NCBI GenBank assembly: GCA_947034895.1
Contig: OX344762.1
Coordinates: 70,984,981-71,048,980 of the forward strand
Length of the DNA stretch: 64,000 nt
Direction of reading: 5' to 3'
DNA from: Rhytidiadelphus loreus
Taxonomy: Eukaryota; Streptophyta; Bryopsida; Hypnales; Hylocomiaceae
In this document: positions 44,910-56,800 of the stretch, in pieces
How positions within the stretch are numbered: the stretch's first letter is position 1
Layout of the letters: each line of letters begins with the position of its first letter
Notes under the pieces: generated by a model
Seen by the model: only the letters and a program-made list of their open reading frames with translations
Told to the model about the DNA's origin: nothing
Database searches by the model: none
Made by a program: the position numbers and the translations under genes

Positions 44910-46999
44910 ACCAAGGCTAATTACGGGAACTCAAGGGGAACATAAAGGGTAGGAAGGGAACATTGAGAACAAGGGAACATATTGGGAACGGAAGGGAACA
45001 TCCTGGGAGCAGTGGAGAGCCCATTATGCAAGAACTGCCTCATGTTTTGGAGCTCACATTGAGCTATAAATTAACATAGAAATTAGAGATTTTTAATTTT
45101 TCAATATTTTTTGGGCTTGTTCAATATGATTACCTTACTTTAATCTACCATTAGGATTACTAGGTTTTTGAAATATGTGTTGAAAAAATGTGTGCAAAAA
45201 TTGGATAGTATATTGTCAAATCTTGAGACGTAGTCACATTGCAGGATTTTATTGGATATGCTCCATGTCTTGGATTGACTTGAAAATTGGTAGACACATA
45301 CCTAACATGATATTGATTGTGAAAAAAAATTAAATTTGAAGTTCATAGTGTTAAAATCGACCACAAGAGGTGGTCAAAACCATCTGAAATTTCGGGTAAG
45401 GCCCAAAAAAACTTGTGTCACTTTGAAATTAATTATCTTCTAATCTATACGATCAAATTGTACAAAATTTTCACCACATAATCTCATATAAGTTTAGTAC
45501 AAGATCCTATGGTTACATTTTGAAAAAAATCATCCTGTTTGTTTTTTAGATCAATGCATTAGAAATGGCAATTTTCAGTGTTTTTTGAGGCAGAAAATCC
45601 TAGAAAATGCCATGGGACTTTAGGGGTCAATTTCAAATAACGAGTTCAAAATTTCCAAATTATCATCAGTAGTAAATTTTTTGATTCAACTATTTTTTGC
45701 TACTACTAATTTAGATTGGAGCTGCAAATCCCCCTACTCCACTTAGAAACACTTCTAGCACTTCTAAAAGCACTTCTCTACAACTAATACCTAATTGGAC
45801 CTAAAAAAATGCCAAACAATTGGAGAAATATAGTGACCCCCATAATGCTATGTACACTTATGAATATTGCCATAGCTAATTGAGGAATTATAGATTTTAA
45901 GCAAAAATTGGACATGTTGTAGTACAAATAACACAATTACACAAAATAAAATTTCCAAATATTTAAAATAATTTTAAATATATATTAATTTAATCAAATT
46001 TATTAGTGAAAAAAAATTCAATTGAATTATTTTTTAAAGATTCTTTAGTATGTGTAATGAGAAATTTTTTTTGGAATTTTTTGGTAAGAATTTCGCAAAT
46101 TTTTAAAATTTTATTGAGTGAAATATTATTGACTAAAATATGGCTCCAAATATTTACAATTCTAATAATTCATTTAAAGAATCTCCAAAATATTGCGGAA
46201 AAAAAAGGAAATTTCTTTTTCATGCACTTCCTAAAGAATCTTGAAACAAATTTACTTCTATCAAAAAAAATTCTCATTAATAATAAAATTGATTAAATTG
46301 CAATAAAAAAAACTTATTAATTTAAAAAAAAAATCATTTTATACAAGTGTTTTACCTGTAATTCAACATGTCCAAGATTTATTGAAAAGCCTATCTTCTC
46401 AATTAGTTAGGGCAATTTTTGAAGAGCATCTATACCTTAAGTTAGGCTCTTTGTTTTCTTTTGTTTGTCATGTTGTGCATCCTCTATGTGCATTCTTGGT
46501 ATCGTTGGAAAGTGAGGAGCAAGGTGAGGAGGGATGCACATGCTTTTGTTTGGGGGCATTTTAACTCATGAAGAAAAATGATTGAAATTTCAAAGTTTTT
46601 AAGAATTAAAAAATTACTTTTACTTTTATTTTGGCTATAGAAACGGCATTGGTACACTACTAGTAGTGAATTAGGTAGCCGACCCCTTTCCAACTAGCCA
46701 CTCTTTTTTGCTAGTTAGAGTGTCATGTTTCTAATCACTTGTGATGTAGGTGACAGTTCATGCTGATAGCTTAGAGTAGGAGCACCACAAATGCCCGAGA
46801 GGTGTACATTAACAACATACAATGATCACAAGATGTACATTGGAAGCTCCAATTGAAACATTGACGATTTTATTATCTATGTATGGTTGGAAATACATTG
46901 ACCTATATAATAGGAATAGATTGAAAAGAATCTTCATGAAAGAAATTCATGGTTATTTTGTTTTTGAAGAAAAAATTGTAAGAGAATATGAAATCCTTC
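44910..46999. other. AT-rich intergenic DNA, no gene seen
   Basis: Strongly AT-rich with long A/T runs, especially 45950-46340. Open frames there are Lys/Asn/Ile/Phe-rich and not convincing. At 46545-46660 there is a diverged relative of the repeat at 47380-47460. Confidence 0.5.
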
Positions 47000-47050
47000 T
47001 AAAATCTATTTCTCTAAATGGGGAAATTTCCCCCTCACCATACCCATCCT

Positions 47051-47290
47051 GCAGATATGCCGAATTGGTTAAGTGATCGGAAAGGGGTCGGCTATGGGAG
47101 CCACTGTATCTCTGAGTGAGTCTCCGTTGCCATAAGTTCAAATAAGTATCTCTGCATGAGATACCCCACCACCCTATCGCCTTGGAAAGGCAACTGAGCT
47201 GATCTGAAAAGATAAGCGTAGCTGCTGCCGTGGCTTTTGTTGTACAGTACTCTCTGTTGACAATCAAATGTTCTATTCATTTGCTCCCCG
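47051..47290 (+). repeat. Possible tRNA-derived SINE-like repeat
   Basis: TGCCGAATTGGTTAAG (47058-47073) resembles a pol III A box and GTTCAAATAAG (47136-47146) a degenerate B box; spacing is plausible for a tRNA-Ser/Leu-derived head. Downstream sequence (GCATGAGATACCCCACC, CGCCTTGGAAAGG, GCTGCCGTGG) recurs at 48367-48460, and TGAGTCTCCGTTGCCATAA recurs at 47777, so it belongs to a dispersed family. Confidence 0.4.
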
Positions 47291-47405
47291 AAAGGAAAAA
47301 AAAAGAGGGTAAAACAAATAGTGGCGATGAGCCATGGGCGATTCTGATTCTCCTCAAGGTTGCCTAGGCTTTGTTTCGTGGCATTTCAACTCACGCAGCC
47401 AAGAA

Positions 47406-47559
47406 AAGATATTGAATTTCAAAGTTTTTGTGAAATAGAAAAATTAGAAAATTACTTTCATTTTGACTTGTGTGCCCTCTGCTATTGCCACAACCAAAAC
47501 AAAGGTGAAACTAATTTTCTAATTTTTCATTCACAAAAACTTTGAAATTCAATATCTTT
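47406..47559. repeat. Foldback sequence with ~48-bp arms
   Basis: Arm 47406-47454 and arm 47512-47559 are near-perfect reverse complements around GATATTGAATTTCAAAGTTT, separated by ~57 bp. A transcript would form a strong hairpin. It may be the core of a MITE. Confidence 0.75.
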
Positions 47560-47938
47560 CACAATGTACTCTAGGTCCAAATGTCATGATGCAAAACCCA
47601 TGCACTCTTTCTCACAAAGAGCTTTCCAATGGTACCAAGATTGTAAACAGGGACACATGATTCCATAGATCTCAATGTAACAACCAAACCAAACCATGAA
47701 AACAACCAAACAGACTAACTCAAGGTATGGATTTTGGCTGTGGCAATGGCACAGGGCCGGCACACTGCATCCTTGCGTGAGAGTCTCCGTTGCCATAAAC
47801 TTAATAATTAAGTTAAAATAAATATCTCAGTTGCCTGAGATCTCCCGTTGCTGGAATACTTTAACCCTTGAATGTCGAGGCGGACGTTTTGTGTCCGATG
47901 GATGACAAGGAACCAAACTGTATAGGACAGAAGTGTAA

Positions 47939-48201
47939 GAGCATCCCCACTAGGGAGTTCTCTTTCCCTAAACTCGGGACCTCAATCTAGTCAACCTTGA
48001 CTTTATAGGGATGAGACCTCGTGAGTTCTCTATATGAGCTCCAATATAGGGAATTGGGCCCAACTTTTACCGAGTTCTCTATAAATTTGGGGTAGAGCTC
48101 TTGTTTCGAGACCGGTGTGTGCAAGCTTCTGTATCCCCATCCCCATCTGAGGTCCTGTCCCTAAATTTTTAGGGATACAGAACTCCCTGGTGGGGATGCT
48201 C
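47939..48201. mobile_element. Harbinger-type MITE (263 bp)
   Basis: Terminal inverted repeats begin GAGCATCCCCAC and extend through AGGGAGTTCT and CCCTAAA on both sides. They are flanked by TAA at 47936-47938 and 48202-48204, the TWA duplication of PIF/Harbinger elements. The interior is non-coding, with GAGTTCTCTATA repeated. Confidence 0.88.
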
Positions 48202-48512
48202 TAACTATTCATCCTCTAAACTTGTTTTGGAAAGGGAAGATCTTCTACAATAGTTTGACTTCCAATGACTACTTTTGCAATTCTGGAGGTTAATGATTTG
48301 CACGGTAATAGAAAAGGAAGATTTCGAGGGTCCCCCCTTCGACGTTTAAGGGTTAAAAGAAATATCTGCATGAGATACCCCACCCAGCCACACTATAGTA
48401 GTGACCCTGCCCTAGCGCCTTGGAAAGGTCTTTTAGTTGCTGCCGTGGGCTTTGTTCTAAACTTACTCCCTTTCGGCAATCCAATTTCCTATTCACATAA
48501 CATTGTTCACCA

Positions 48513-48760
48513 TTGCTGGGGCCAGGGTGAACTGACCCTCTGACCCCCTCCCTTGGCCCTGTGGCCAAACCCTGAAATTTTTTATTTCCCACGCATGAAT
48601 TTTTTTGCAAATTTTTAATTCATTTTTGCGATTAGAGACCCCAAATTAGTCAAGTGAGGTCAAGAATATATCCTAGAATGACCCAAAACAGGGGGGATTT
48701 TTTTTACATGTACCCCTGGTAAGACCAAGCGAGGGGGTCAATCCACCCCGATCATTGCGG
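48513..48760. mobile_element. MITE, copy 2 of the GGGTGAATTGACC family
   Basis: Left end CCATTGCTGGGGCCAGGGTG then AACTGACC; right end GAGGGGGTCAATCCACCCCG then ATCATTGCGG. Interior AAATTTTTTATTTCCCACGC is shared with copies 1 and 3. Non-coding. Confidence 0.78.
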
Positions 48761-49086
48761 GGGGTCCCTTTTGTTCCCCCGTAATCATTTTGCTCCCCCT
48801 AATCAGGAGCCTTCCAGCCAATTAAATTCTGAAGTCTGACAACGCAGGAAGCTCCAATAGAGTCCATCCAATTAAATTCTTAGTATTATAACTGAATTCT
48901 CCCTCAAGGTATCTTGGAAGGAATTATACCTCCACCTGGAGGTGGTCCGTCAACTAATTTAGCAATGTTATGCATTTGCTCTTCAAAAGGTTCAAAAGGT
49001 AAAACAAATACTTTTATTAGTGTCTTTACATGAGACGGATGCTGTGAGCCATGGCAATTAGTATTCCCGTGAATCATTGGACACCT

Positions 49087-49310
49087 CCCTGCCAATGGGC
49101 TAGGGTGAATTGACCCCCTCATTGCCATCTGTGAAATTTTTTATTTGCAATCAGATGATAAAATTTGAAAATTCTGAATTCCGATTGGCAATCAATGGTC
49201 CCTAATTAGATAGGGTTAGAGATTAGAAAAATCATAGCAAAAACTAGGGGGCTTTTTTTCACAACAACCCCTGGACGGGGCAATGAGGGGGTCAGTTCAC
49301 CCTGGCCCTG
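49087..49310. mobile_element. MITE, copy 3 of the GGGTGAATTGACC family
   Basis: Left end CCCTGCCAATGGGCTAGGGT then GAATTGACCCCCTCATTGCC; right end GGGGCAATGAGGGGGTCAGT then TCACCCTGGCC. This copy has the best-preserved inverted repeats of the family. Non-coding. Confidence 0.8.
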
Positions 49311-50743
49311 CCAGTGCGACTCTAGATTCTGGAATCATTCACCGCGACCCCGCTCCAATACTGAATCGACACAGCGGAAAACGAATCCCCATGGATATCC
49401 AGCACAGTTAACAAGCACTCCACGACTTATGCGGAAAAGCGTCCCTGACCATAAGCGGTCGTTTCTTCTGTGACTCCCGCGGCATCTCCGGGCATCATCA
49501 ATTGAATGCTGTGCCTGGTCGTGGAAGCTCGCTTATTAACTTATTATTATTCCCCTGTCCGCCTTCGCCTGCTTGCTTTCTCTGATCATTTTCGCCGTGT
49601 CGGATCATGTGACTCGAGAACTCAGTCCTCATCGTCTGCTTGCCATCTCGTTCTTTCATCACATCGATCGTCGCAAAGTCTGTTAGTAGCCGTGTCACTT
49701 GCGGCGTCGGGACTCGCTCCCGATTTGTTGTTGGTTGATTGGGGGTGGTTTGGTTTGGCTGACTTTCAATTTTCTGAGTGCAGATTTTCCCTTGGCCGGG
49801 AATCCCCCGCTGGGTGAAAGGATCGGCGCTTGTGGTGGTTGGAGGTTCGTTTCTGAGTCGTCTTTGGGGTGGATCGAACACACACCACGGCACTTCGGGA
49901 GCTAGGCTGCCAACGCGGGAATTACTGTGGATTGGTGGTGAGATGCTATGCTTGCTGCAGTCGTGAATGGAATAGAGCTGACATGTAGTGCGTGCTAATT
50001 ACATAGAGTTTTGCGCAGACATGTATGAAACGAGTAGAATGAGGGTGCCACCTTTCTTTGTCGAGTGCCAGTCATCCTGCCATTTGTACGTACTGGCCTC
50101 TTTGGAAACACTGATTTTGAATCAGCCCAAGTGGGTGATTAACACCTGCAACGCAATGTGTTCGGTCCCTCGGCACGGTCCGTTCGCACTGGGCCTAAGC
50201 AGTGACGGTAGCAAGGGTGTTAGAAGTGAATGAATGTCGGTACACTTTCGTAATTGACACCCCATTGATAGCCACTTTCAGAACACCAAGTGCGAAAAGA
50301 CAGACACTTGAGATCTGAAAAACCTGGTGGTGAGACGTCTCTGTTCCGCTTCTGTATTTTGTGCAATTCATTAGGACCCACTGAAAATTTCATTCGATCT
50401 TGGTGTGGTTGAGCTAGCTGGACATGGCGTTACTTGGGTCCTCGCACATGTCGTGTGGCTTCTATCCTCAATTTCTGTAAAGCACCCAGGATATGGTGCC
50501 GAGTTTGGTGTCTCACAAGAAGAAAATGTGGTAATTCTTTCAGTCATTTATAATTTCTACTCGTTAGGGTGTCGAAGTGCACTGCCAAGGATGCCCTGTT
50601 TCTGTGTCTGTTCTACTATCCAGTGGCACTTCGTGAAGGTATGTGAGGTTCATTTGAAGGAAACGTGCCGACTTGTTCTGAGAGCTTCTTCTGTGCGTTA
50701 CAGGTGCAGACAGAGCAACCGCAGTCGTTGAAAGGTGATTTGG
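49311..50743 (+). promoter_or_regulatory. 5' region of the ABI3/VP1-like gene
   Basis: This stretch is higher in GC than its surroundings and apparently single-copy, with no domain-bearing frame. A likely leader intron is GTATGTGAGG ... GCGTTACAG at 50639-50703. In-frame TGA at 50729-50731 precedes the ATG at 50744, which supports that start. A transcription start could not be placed. Confidence 0.5.
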
Positions 50744-53700
50744 ATGGACCCAAGTGGACCGACTTCGAGGAAGGTTTTGAGGATGGAGAGCAAAGGAGAG
50801 TACTGGATGGACATGTATGCGTCTGCCAGCATTCGCCGGGGACAATCTCCTGCTTCTGTCTTGGAGAATCAAGGCCGTGGAGATTTCTCATCTCACGATG
50901 GATCCCTTCCGTCTTGTTCGTCTTCCTCCTCTGAACGTTATAGCTCAACAGATCTTATCGACAGGGCTGCTGAGGCCACTGCTATATTGGAGGATGGCGA
51001 AGTTCACACTATGCTGCAGGATGCCGAAGTACGTGCTGTGCTGAGGAAGGTGACAATTAACGAAGGCGTGTTGAATATGGCAATCCAAAGCTTGGGCGGT
51101 GGGGAGAAAGGTCTTCAGAGTCTGATGGAATATGTTATGGTGTGGGTGAAGCAACAAAGGGACATCCAATCATCTTCTCAGAAACCACCTCCACCTCCAC
51201 CTTCCACTCGAACTTGGAATTTCTCCACTGCAGAGGATGTGTTTCTTCAGCCCAGCTTTGATGCATTTCAGATTCTCAGCGGCATTTTGCAGCCTCCTCC
51301 AACGACGCAGGTTCCTGACGAAGATGTGCATCCTTTTCAGCGCTTGAAGTCCCGAAAGCTAATGATTGGGGAGCCAGAGATGGGTGTTGGTCTTGGAGGT
51401 GTAGACACTGGGTTTTGTCCGAGCAGTTCCATCAGGAGCCCTGAAGACTGTCAGACTGAGGTGACGAGTCCTAATAGAATGGCTCCATGCAGCCCTCAGC
51501 TGCATTGTGGAATTGTAGAGTCGACTCCTGCCATGAGCACTAAAGCAGCACGAAGATACCGAATGTCTCGGCAGAGGCAATCCTTTCATGCACGAGCAGC
51601 CAGTCCTGTTGCAACAGCCCCTGTTTCTGTAGGCGGCGGGTCGTTATGGAATACAGATGCTCCTACATCTCCAGCAGTGACGAGTTCCGGGATATCCGGA
51701 GCCCAGACTACCCCCAACGGACTCTTGTCACTCCTGCACGAAAGGTACGGAATGACCTCCAGCCCAAGTTTTAGACGTCGTCTCAAAACTGGTTACTTTG
51801 CACAAGGAGCTGTACAATATGGTTAAGAGTCCCTCTCACTTGCAGTACTGGAGAGGTTTGGGAAAGACTAAGGGGATGCAGTCTGGGAGTCTTTCGACTT
51901 GTGAGGATGGTCCATACTCTTTCGTTTTACCTGAAGAGTACTTTCAAAGTTTTTCAGGGCCGCAGCATGGAATGTTTGACTGTGCTCCTTCAAAAGGAAC
52001 TTCGACCGAGTGATGTCAACCATCTCGGGCGTATTATACTTCCCAAGGTTAGTTGCCTGCTTCTGATCCACTAGATTGCCGATACTGGTGCAGCCGTTCC
52101 AATTATCAGAGTTTTGTATAAGGAGGGTTTCCGGGACTTATCTTTCTATTTACCCCTCAAAACGATTTGTGCAGAAGGCAGCAGAGCACCGCATGCCGTC
52201 TCTTGGAACACGAGGAGGTGTCCCCATACAGATGGAAGATTTTGACTCAGGTCATGTCTGGAATCTCAGATACAGGTATGGATCAGTTTGTGTTCGTTCC
52301 TCGATCATTTTCAATACTCTGTTTCTCTCATGGTCAGAAGCTTTGGCCTTTGGGCAGTAGTAGTCTGGAGCTCGTCGCTAAGTCGTTTAGTACATCTTCT
52401 ACGTCGTTTGTGCTTTTGTCCTTCCCCTGATTCGTTGCGAATTGGGACCAAGTGCTTTTTCCATAGCCCGGAGTCGCTGTGTTTTGGATTGGGTTCTCTG
52501 TTGCGACTTGGGATGTTTTGAGGTATGGTGATGTAGAAGGGTGAACTGTTGGATAATTTCGGAAACTCCGCGAAGTTTATTTGTGTTTTTCTGAAGCATG
52601 TTGAGATTACATCTAGAATAAGTTCTTGTTACCTCTTAAGGCGCAAGAGGATTGTGGGATGTGATTTTCCCATAAATTTCCCCATCTTTGAATTGCAGTT
52701 GGTGGTGGATTCTTATTTCCTTCCAGTGTAATACCTCCCGCCTAAAATGGGGTCTTCCCCCGAGTTACTTCAGGCACTTCATCGTAAGTAAGAATATTGT
52801 TTATTATGACGGGTCCTTCTCGGCTAGCATGCGCTTCAACTGCTAGATCCGTTTCTAGGAATGGGGCAGGGAAATTAGAATTAAGGCAGTTCAACTCCGG
52901 TGAAGAATATTTCCCTGATGTTCCGAGATCATATGCATTATTCTGGGTGTTCTTTCTCCATGCAAACCTTGAAATAGTAGGTCTCTTGCATCTGAGCAGT
53001 GCGTAACTTTTTATGGATATGTTTTTGTGTGAATAGGTTCTGGCCAAACAACAAAAGCCGGATGTACGTATTGGAGAATACTGGTGAGCATCCTGGACTT
53101 GCAAGTCATTGCAGTTTGAACAATTGAATGTCTTAATCATATCTTAATCGCAATCAGCATCTCAATTCGTGACTGTTCAGTCAAGTCCAACCTGTTCACA
53201 TCCAGTGGCTGATTTCGATCAAACTATCTTTGTGTTTCAATTCGCAGCGGCGTTTGTGACATCACACGGCCTTGTGGAAGGAGATCTACTCGTACTTTAC
53301 AGAATTCTGCAAGGGGGTTATGTAAGTATCACTTTTTGGGTATGGCTGTGATGTTGTGCTGAATAGTTGAGCTGTCTTGGTAACGAGAGATGGTCGACTT
53401 TATTGCTGATTTCATCTTGGTAGATAACTGTCTCAGTGCACCTGTGTGAGGTTGAATATTGGACTTACTCAGGACGGGTGGGTTTAGTTTGAACTCGCTT
53501 TGTACATGGTAGATTTGATTCTGAAACCTTCGCAGCGTATTTGCAGGTTTTGCGAGGAATGAAGAAGGAAAATGGAAGACGAGACATAGAACCAGTACAG
53601 GTGGAATTTGCATACAGCTCGGCTAAAGGTTCCCTGGAGGGACAACGTTCTCCGCACGAAAATGGCACACTCGTCCAACGGCTGTATGGATGTTGTCCTT

Positions 53701-53897
53701 CAGACAAATCCGTGAAGGAGGAGCCCGCGAATCTGGACGATGTTCCTTATTTGAACGAAGTGATCCTGAGCATCAATCCTTGGTTTCAGTCGGATAGCAG
53801 TTGCATTCAAACGTTGGAACGGTTTCCAAGTTTGGCCTTGGACTTCCCCTTTGAGGAGATTGTGGCACTGACAAGGACAGAGCCCGATCGTACATGA
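50744..53897 (+). CDS. ABI3: ABI3/VP1-type B3-domain transcription factor
   Basis: This is a multi-exon gene. Exon 1 starts at ATG 50744 and runs to a donor between ~51745 and 51823 (not settled). Then exon ~51846 or 51958 to 52047, 52175-52275, 53037-53083, 53248-53321 and 53547-53897 (TGA); phases agree across the last four joins. Near residue 105 there is a B1-like helical region (RKVTINEGVLNMAIQSLGGG ... LMEYVMVWVKQQ). At ~51545-51580 is a B2-like basic segment (AARRYRMSRQRQSF). The B3 DNA-binding domain is spread over five exons: LLQKELRPSDVNHLGRIILP, KAAEHRMPSL ... HVWNLRYR, FWPNNKSRMYVLENT, HGLVEGDLLVLY, and GGY/VLRGMK. B1-B2-B3 order identifies the ABI3/VP1 group rather than FUS3 or LEC2. 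In land plants ABI3 acts in the nucleus on RY elements in abscisic-acid and desiccation responses. The acidic C-terminus has no known domain. The frame looks functional. Confidence 0.85.
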
Positions 53898-56800
53898 CTA
53901 TCAACCTTCTGGATCCAAGTCATCCTTTTGTGGTGGTGCCCAAGAGAGCTTGCGAATGAGCCAGCATTCCAACATACAAGGGTTTTCATGAGGAAATAAG
54001 GAAGAAACCCGGCTCTGGTTCGACAAAAAAACAGTCACTTCAGAACGACAGACTGTGTAGGAAGCTGAAGTCATACTCATTTCCCTGCGGTTTTCCCAGG
54101 TGCGTTTGGTTGCTGGACTTCTGGAGGTGGGCAGAATTGGATGATGCCACAAACCCTAACTTTCTCCATTGCAGGTTTCCGAACGAAATTCGACTCTGGA
54201 ATCCTTTTGGATTCGTAATCTTCAAGATGCGTGGCATCTTTGTAGTTTGAGCTTTATCAGATACCCTCCATGGTCTGCGACAGATGGGATCTTTCATTTC
54301 AAGAGGTTGCTTGGTTGCCTCTAATGTCGTGTTTTTCTGCTGCCGTATCACGTAGCTCTGAGCATATCTGTATGCATGTGCCACAGCCTATTTCATTTGT
54401 TTGAGCAATGAGGTTTGGAGTGTAGGTGCTCCAGTCTTGGAGTAGAATATTTAGACGCTGTTTGGAGTGTTAACGAGTGAAACCTTGCAATGTAGCATTT
54501 TTTCTGTTTGGCCATGCAGCACAGGATGTTGGGATATCACCGAGGGATTCTGTAAAATGATTAGAACTTCAGACTTTGCTTTTTTGTTATAAACTGGAAA
54601 ATAGGGATCATTGTGCAGAATTTGGACTTGGAGTAGGACACAGGACCTACTTCACACGTTGCTTATTTTCGTTCCAAAAAATAAATATCTTTTCTTTTTT
54701 TTAATTATTGAAAATTTTAATTTTCATGCCGGTTTTCAACAAAAGCACTGATCACTTAGTAAGAGAATGAGAGTCATGTGAGGAATAAAATATGAATCTA
54801 GGAATAAAAAAAATTTGTAGTTCTATTTTTGAAATTTACAAAGTTTGAATGAATTTTAAAATTTTACAAATTTTACAAATTTTTCAATATGATTATAGGC
54901 ATCATTCTCTGTTTGGCACGTTTAGTACCAATCCATTCCATACAAAATAGTATGGATGTGCGGCAATGTTTAGACTTTATAATATTTTATCTGGCTTTTG
55001 AAAATCTTTGCAATCAATGCATGTGGCTTCTCAAAGCATCCTAGTAATCCTTATGATATCTTAGTACATCATAGAAGATTTTAGATTTCTTTCAAGAAGC
55101 TTCAAGACATAGTAACTTAATATATTGAAAGGAGGAAGAGTAAAACCTCAATCTTACTAACACAAGTCTTAGTGCCTTATAGCTTAGCTTGTTAACCCTT
55201 AAAGGATGTTGTGTTCTTGTATACAAATGCATACTCTATTGTATCCCAAGGGCAATTCTTGTGCAACAACTATTTCGGAAACCAAGACTGCATCTCTTCA
55301 AGGTGGGATTTTTACACAGCAAGTACTTGCAAGTTGTGCCACACAGTTGCTTAGTCAAAATTGGATTTTACAAAAACGAGCTTCATTGAGAGATTTGTGA
55401 ATGTATATGGGTGCTTGACCGTCTTTATATGAAGTCTATATAGTAGAGCGTAGTTTTAGAAGGACAAATGCACCAACTGAAGAAGTTCACATGCGTGGTC
55501 TTTTGCTTATGCACCAATTGCCAGGTAAATATGCACTGGAAGCACTAGTCGCCAAGTGGTGTGGCTCTAGAACATGAGCTATGCTTCTTGCATGCTTGAT
55601 TTTGTCTGTACTTATGACCATTACCAAGAGAATTAGAATGAGTGAAATACCAACAGTCCAACACTTCTCTGCCGATGTCATTGTGCAGTGACACACAAAC
55701 CAGAGACGGAGAATTTTTTGCTCAGAAAGTTGTGGGAAGTGTCACTGTTGAAGAATTTTTGCTATAAATGTTTCAAGCATGAACGAGCAAGAAAGATCAA
55801 GTACTACGTTTTTAGCATCTGGATTCTACAACATGACCGAAATCTTGTGGAGTATGTATTAGTGCAGGTCAAAATGCGAAGGAGCCTAGCAATTATTCAT
55901 GTATCCTCGATGCAAGTTCCGTAGCACTAACACAGTTGTCAACTTTCGTTGTGGCAATGTGGCCCTCTCACTAGCTAGATTGGATTCTACCACTTGTGGT
56001 ACCCCTTAAAAAAAATTCACTTTGGCAGAAAATCTTCTCTTCAGTGTTCTCCTCAGTGCGTAGTGATGTGTGTGTGGTATTTGAGTGTTGTAACTTGTGT
56101 TAGGAATCGGCACTGCGCTGATGGAGCTTTCAGGGGTTGCAATTTAACGTTGGAGTCATGGTGCTTATTGTAATTTGAATTATTCCCGAAACTGTTGTGG
56201 AAAAAGTTGTGGCTCTTTAGTTTGCGTGCCTCTGTATCTATGGACAACAAAAGCATGGAGAATATTATGAAAAATCTTTATAGTAGCTACTTAACCCCTA
56301 AAGGACGGATCTATAACCACTGATTTTAGGCCTCATTGCCCATCTCTCAGTTTGTTGCCATTTTTGAACTAGATATACATGAAAAATTTTATATTTATTT
56401 TTCAGAGATGAAATTACATGTTTTCTTTACTTCACAAAAAATTTAGATTTTTTTGAGGAAAATTGATTTTTTTGATAATTTCTGAAGAAAAAGTGAAGAA
56501 AAATCATATCAAATAGAAAATTATTTCAAAAAATCTGAAAATTTCACCATGGGTGTACATTATAGTGACAAACATCACGGTGGAAACTCAAATCCCATGT
56601 CATTCTATAATTAGAATGCAATAGGCATTGAAAATACATTCAAAGTTCAAATTGCAATAAAATATTCAATATTACGAATTTTTTCAAAATGCCAATTGGA
56701 GTAGAAACAAGAATACATGACCTTCATTTCAATAGTTGGGCTAAAATTCAAAAACTATCATTTTTTTGGAGAAATTTTAGATGTAAAGCAAGGAGCAACA

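Noticed and set aside
47051..47160. A functional tRNA gene
   Set aside because: A- and B-box-like words are present but acceptor, anticodon and T stems do not pair properly; at best a SINE head.
49498..49893. 131-codon - strand frame upstream of the B3 gene
   Set aside because: Several overlapping frames on both strands are open here because of base composition; no domain or start signal favours any.
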